A stretch of DNA of 64,000 bases from Gambelia wislizenii (Eukaryota > Chordata > Lepidosauria > Squamata > Crotaphytidae). The DNA lies in NCBI GenBank assembly GCA_030847615.1, contig JAUMIR010000003.1, positions 28,146,501 through 28,210,500 on the forward strand, given 5' to 3'. This document shows, in pieces, positions 63,880 through 64,000 of this stretch; position 1 is the first letter of the stretch, and every line of letters starts with the position of its first letter. The notes under the pieces are model-generated. The model was not told where the DNA came from, made no database searches, and saw only the letters and a list, made by a program, of their open reading frames with translations. Made by a program: the position numbers and the translations under genes.

Positions 63880-64000
63880 AGTCTTCTTCTTTGGAGGTTT
63901 TTAAACAGAGGCTGGATGGCCATTTGTCAGGAATGATTTGATTGTGTATTCCTGCATGGCAGGGGTTGGACTGAATGGTCCTTATGGTCTCTTCCGACTC
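63880..64000 (+). mobile_element. CR1 3' end, cut by the window edge
   Basis: Starts TCTTCTTTGGAGGTTTTTAA and runs through GGCTGGATGGCCATTTGTC and GGTTGGACTGAATGGTCC to the end of the window, where the ATTCTATG terminus would follow. The match to the sister copies is clear. Confidence 0.9.

Overview
This is intergenic or intronic vertebrate DNA, most likely from a squamate reptile (lizard or snake). The window is AT-rich, has no recognisable host protein-coding gene, rRNA or tRNA, and is crowded with decayed transposable elements. The diagnosis rests on the combination of CR1 LINEs ending in ATTCTATG repeats, L2 LINE ends, a tRNA-derived SINE with a Bov-B-like tail (Sauria-SINE type), a second tRNA-headed SINE, Penelope-like remnants, solo LTRs, and many short DNA transposons with 3-bp (Harbinger-like) or TA (Tigger/mariner-like) target-site duplications (TSDs).

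Layout. 0-7.6 kb: LTR-like sequence, CR1 copies, a 574-bp Harbinger-like element (family A), a SINE and an L2 end. 8.2-12 kb: a solo LTR holding a foldback Penelope insertion, then the longest CR1 copy (minus strand, one internal stop). 12.5-17.6 kb: a SINE nested in a SINE, and a three-deep nest of DNA transposons, followed by a Penelope fragment. 18.4-24.1 kb: broken copies of an endonuclease/RT LINE (here LINE-X), a Tigger-like MITE split by about 2 kb of other elements, and another nested Harbinger pair. 26-32 kb: more palindromic MITEs, a CR1, a SINE and a 0.8-kb C/T-rich minisatellite. 32-45 kb: an old CR1, DNA transposons, a possible orphan terminal exon at 35.84-36.17 kb, and long stretches with nothing recognised. 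45.9-49.8 kb: an essentially full-length, frameshifted LINE-X flanked by an 11-bp TSD. 50-64 kb: a second solo LTR, old CR1 and L2, and a third LTR split by a 1.27-kb Tigger-like element that itself carries a CR1 tail.

Nothing here works as an operon or pathway. The value of the window is its insertion record: several nests can be proven from the sequence alone because an undisturbed relative elsewhere in the window shows the empty site. The most unusual objects are the GC/CpG-rich, near-perfectly palindromic Harbinger-like MITEs (16.3, 23.2, 26.9 and 31.5 kb), some with hairpins inside each arm. All family names are from memory of these families; no database search was possible.
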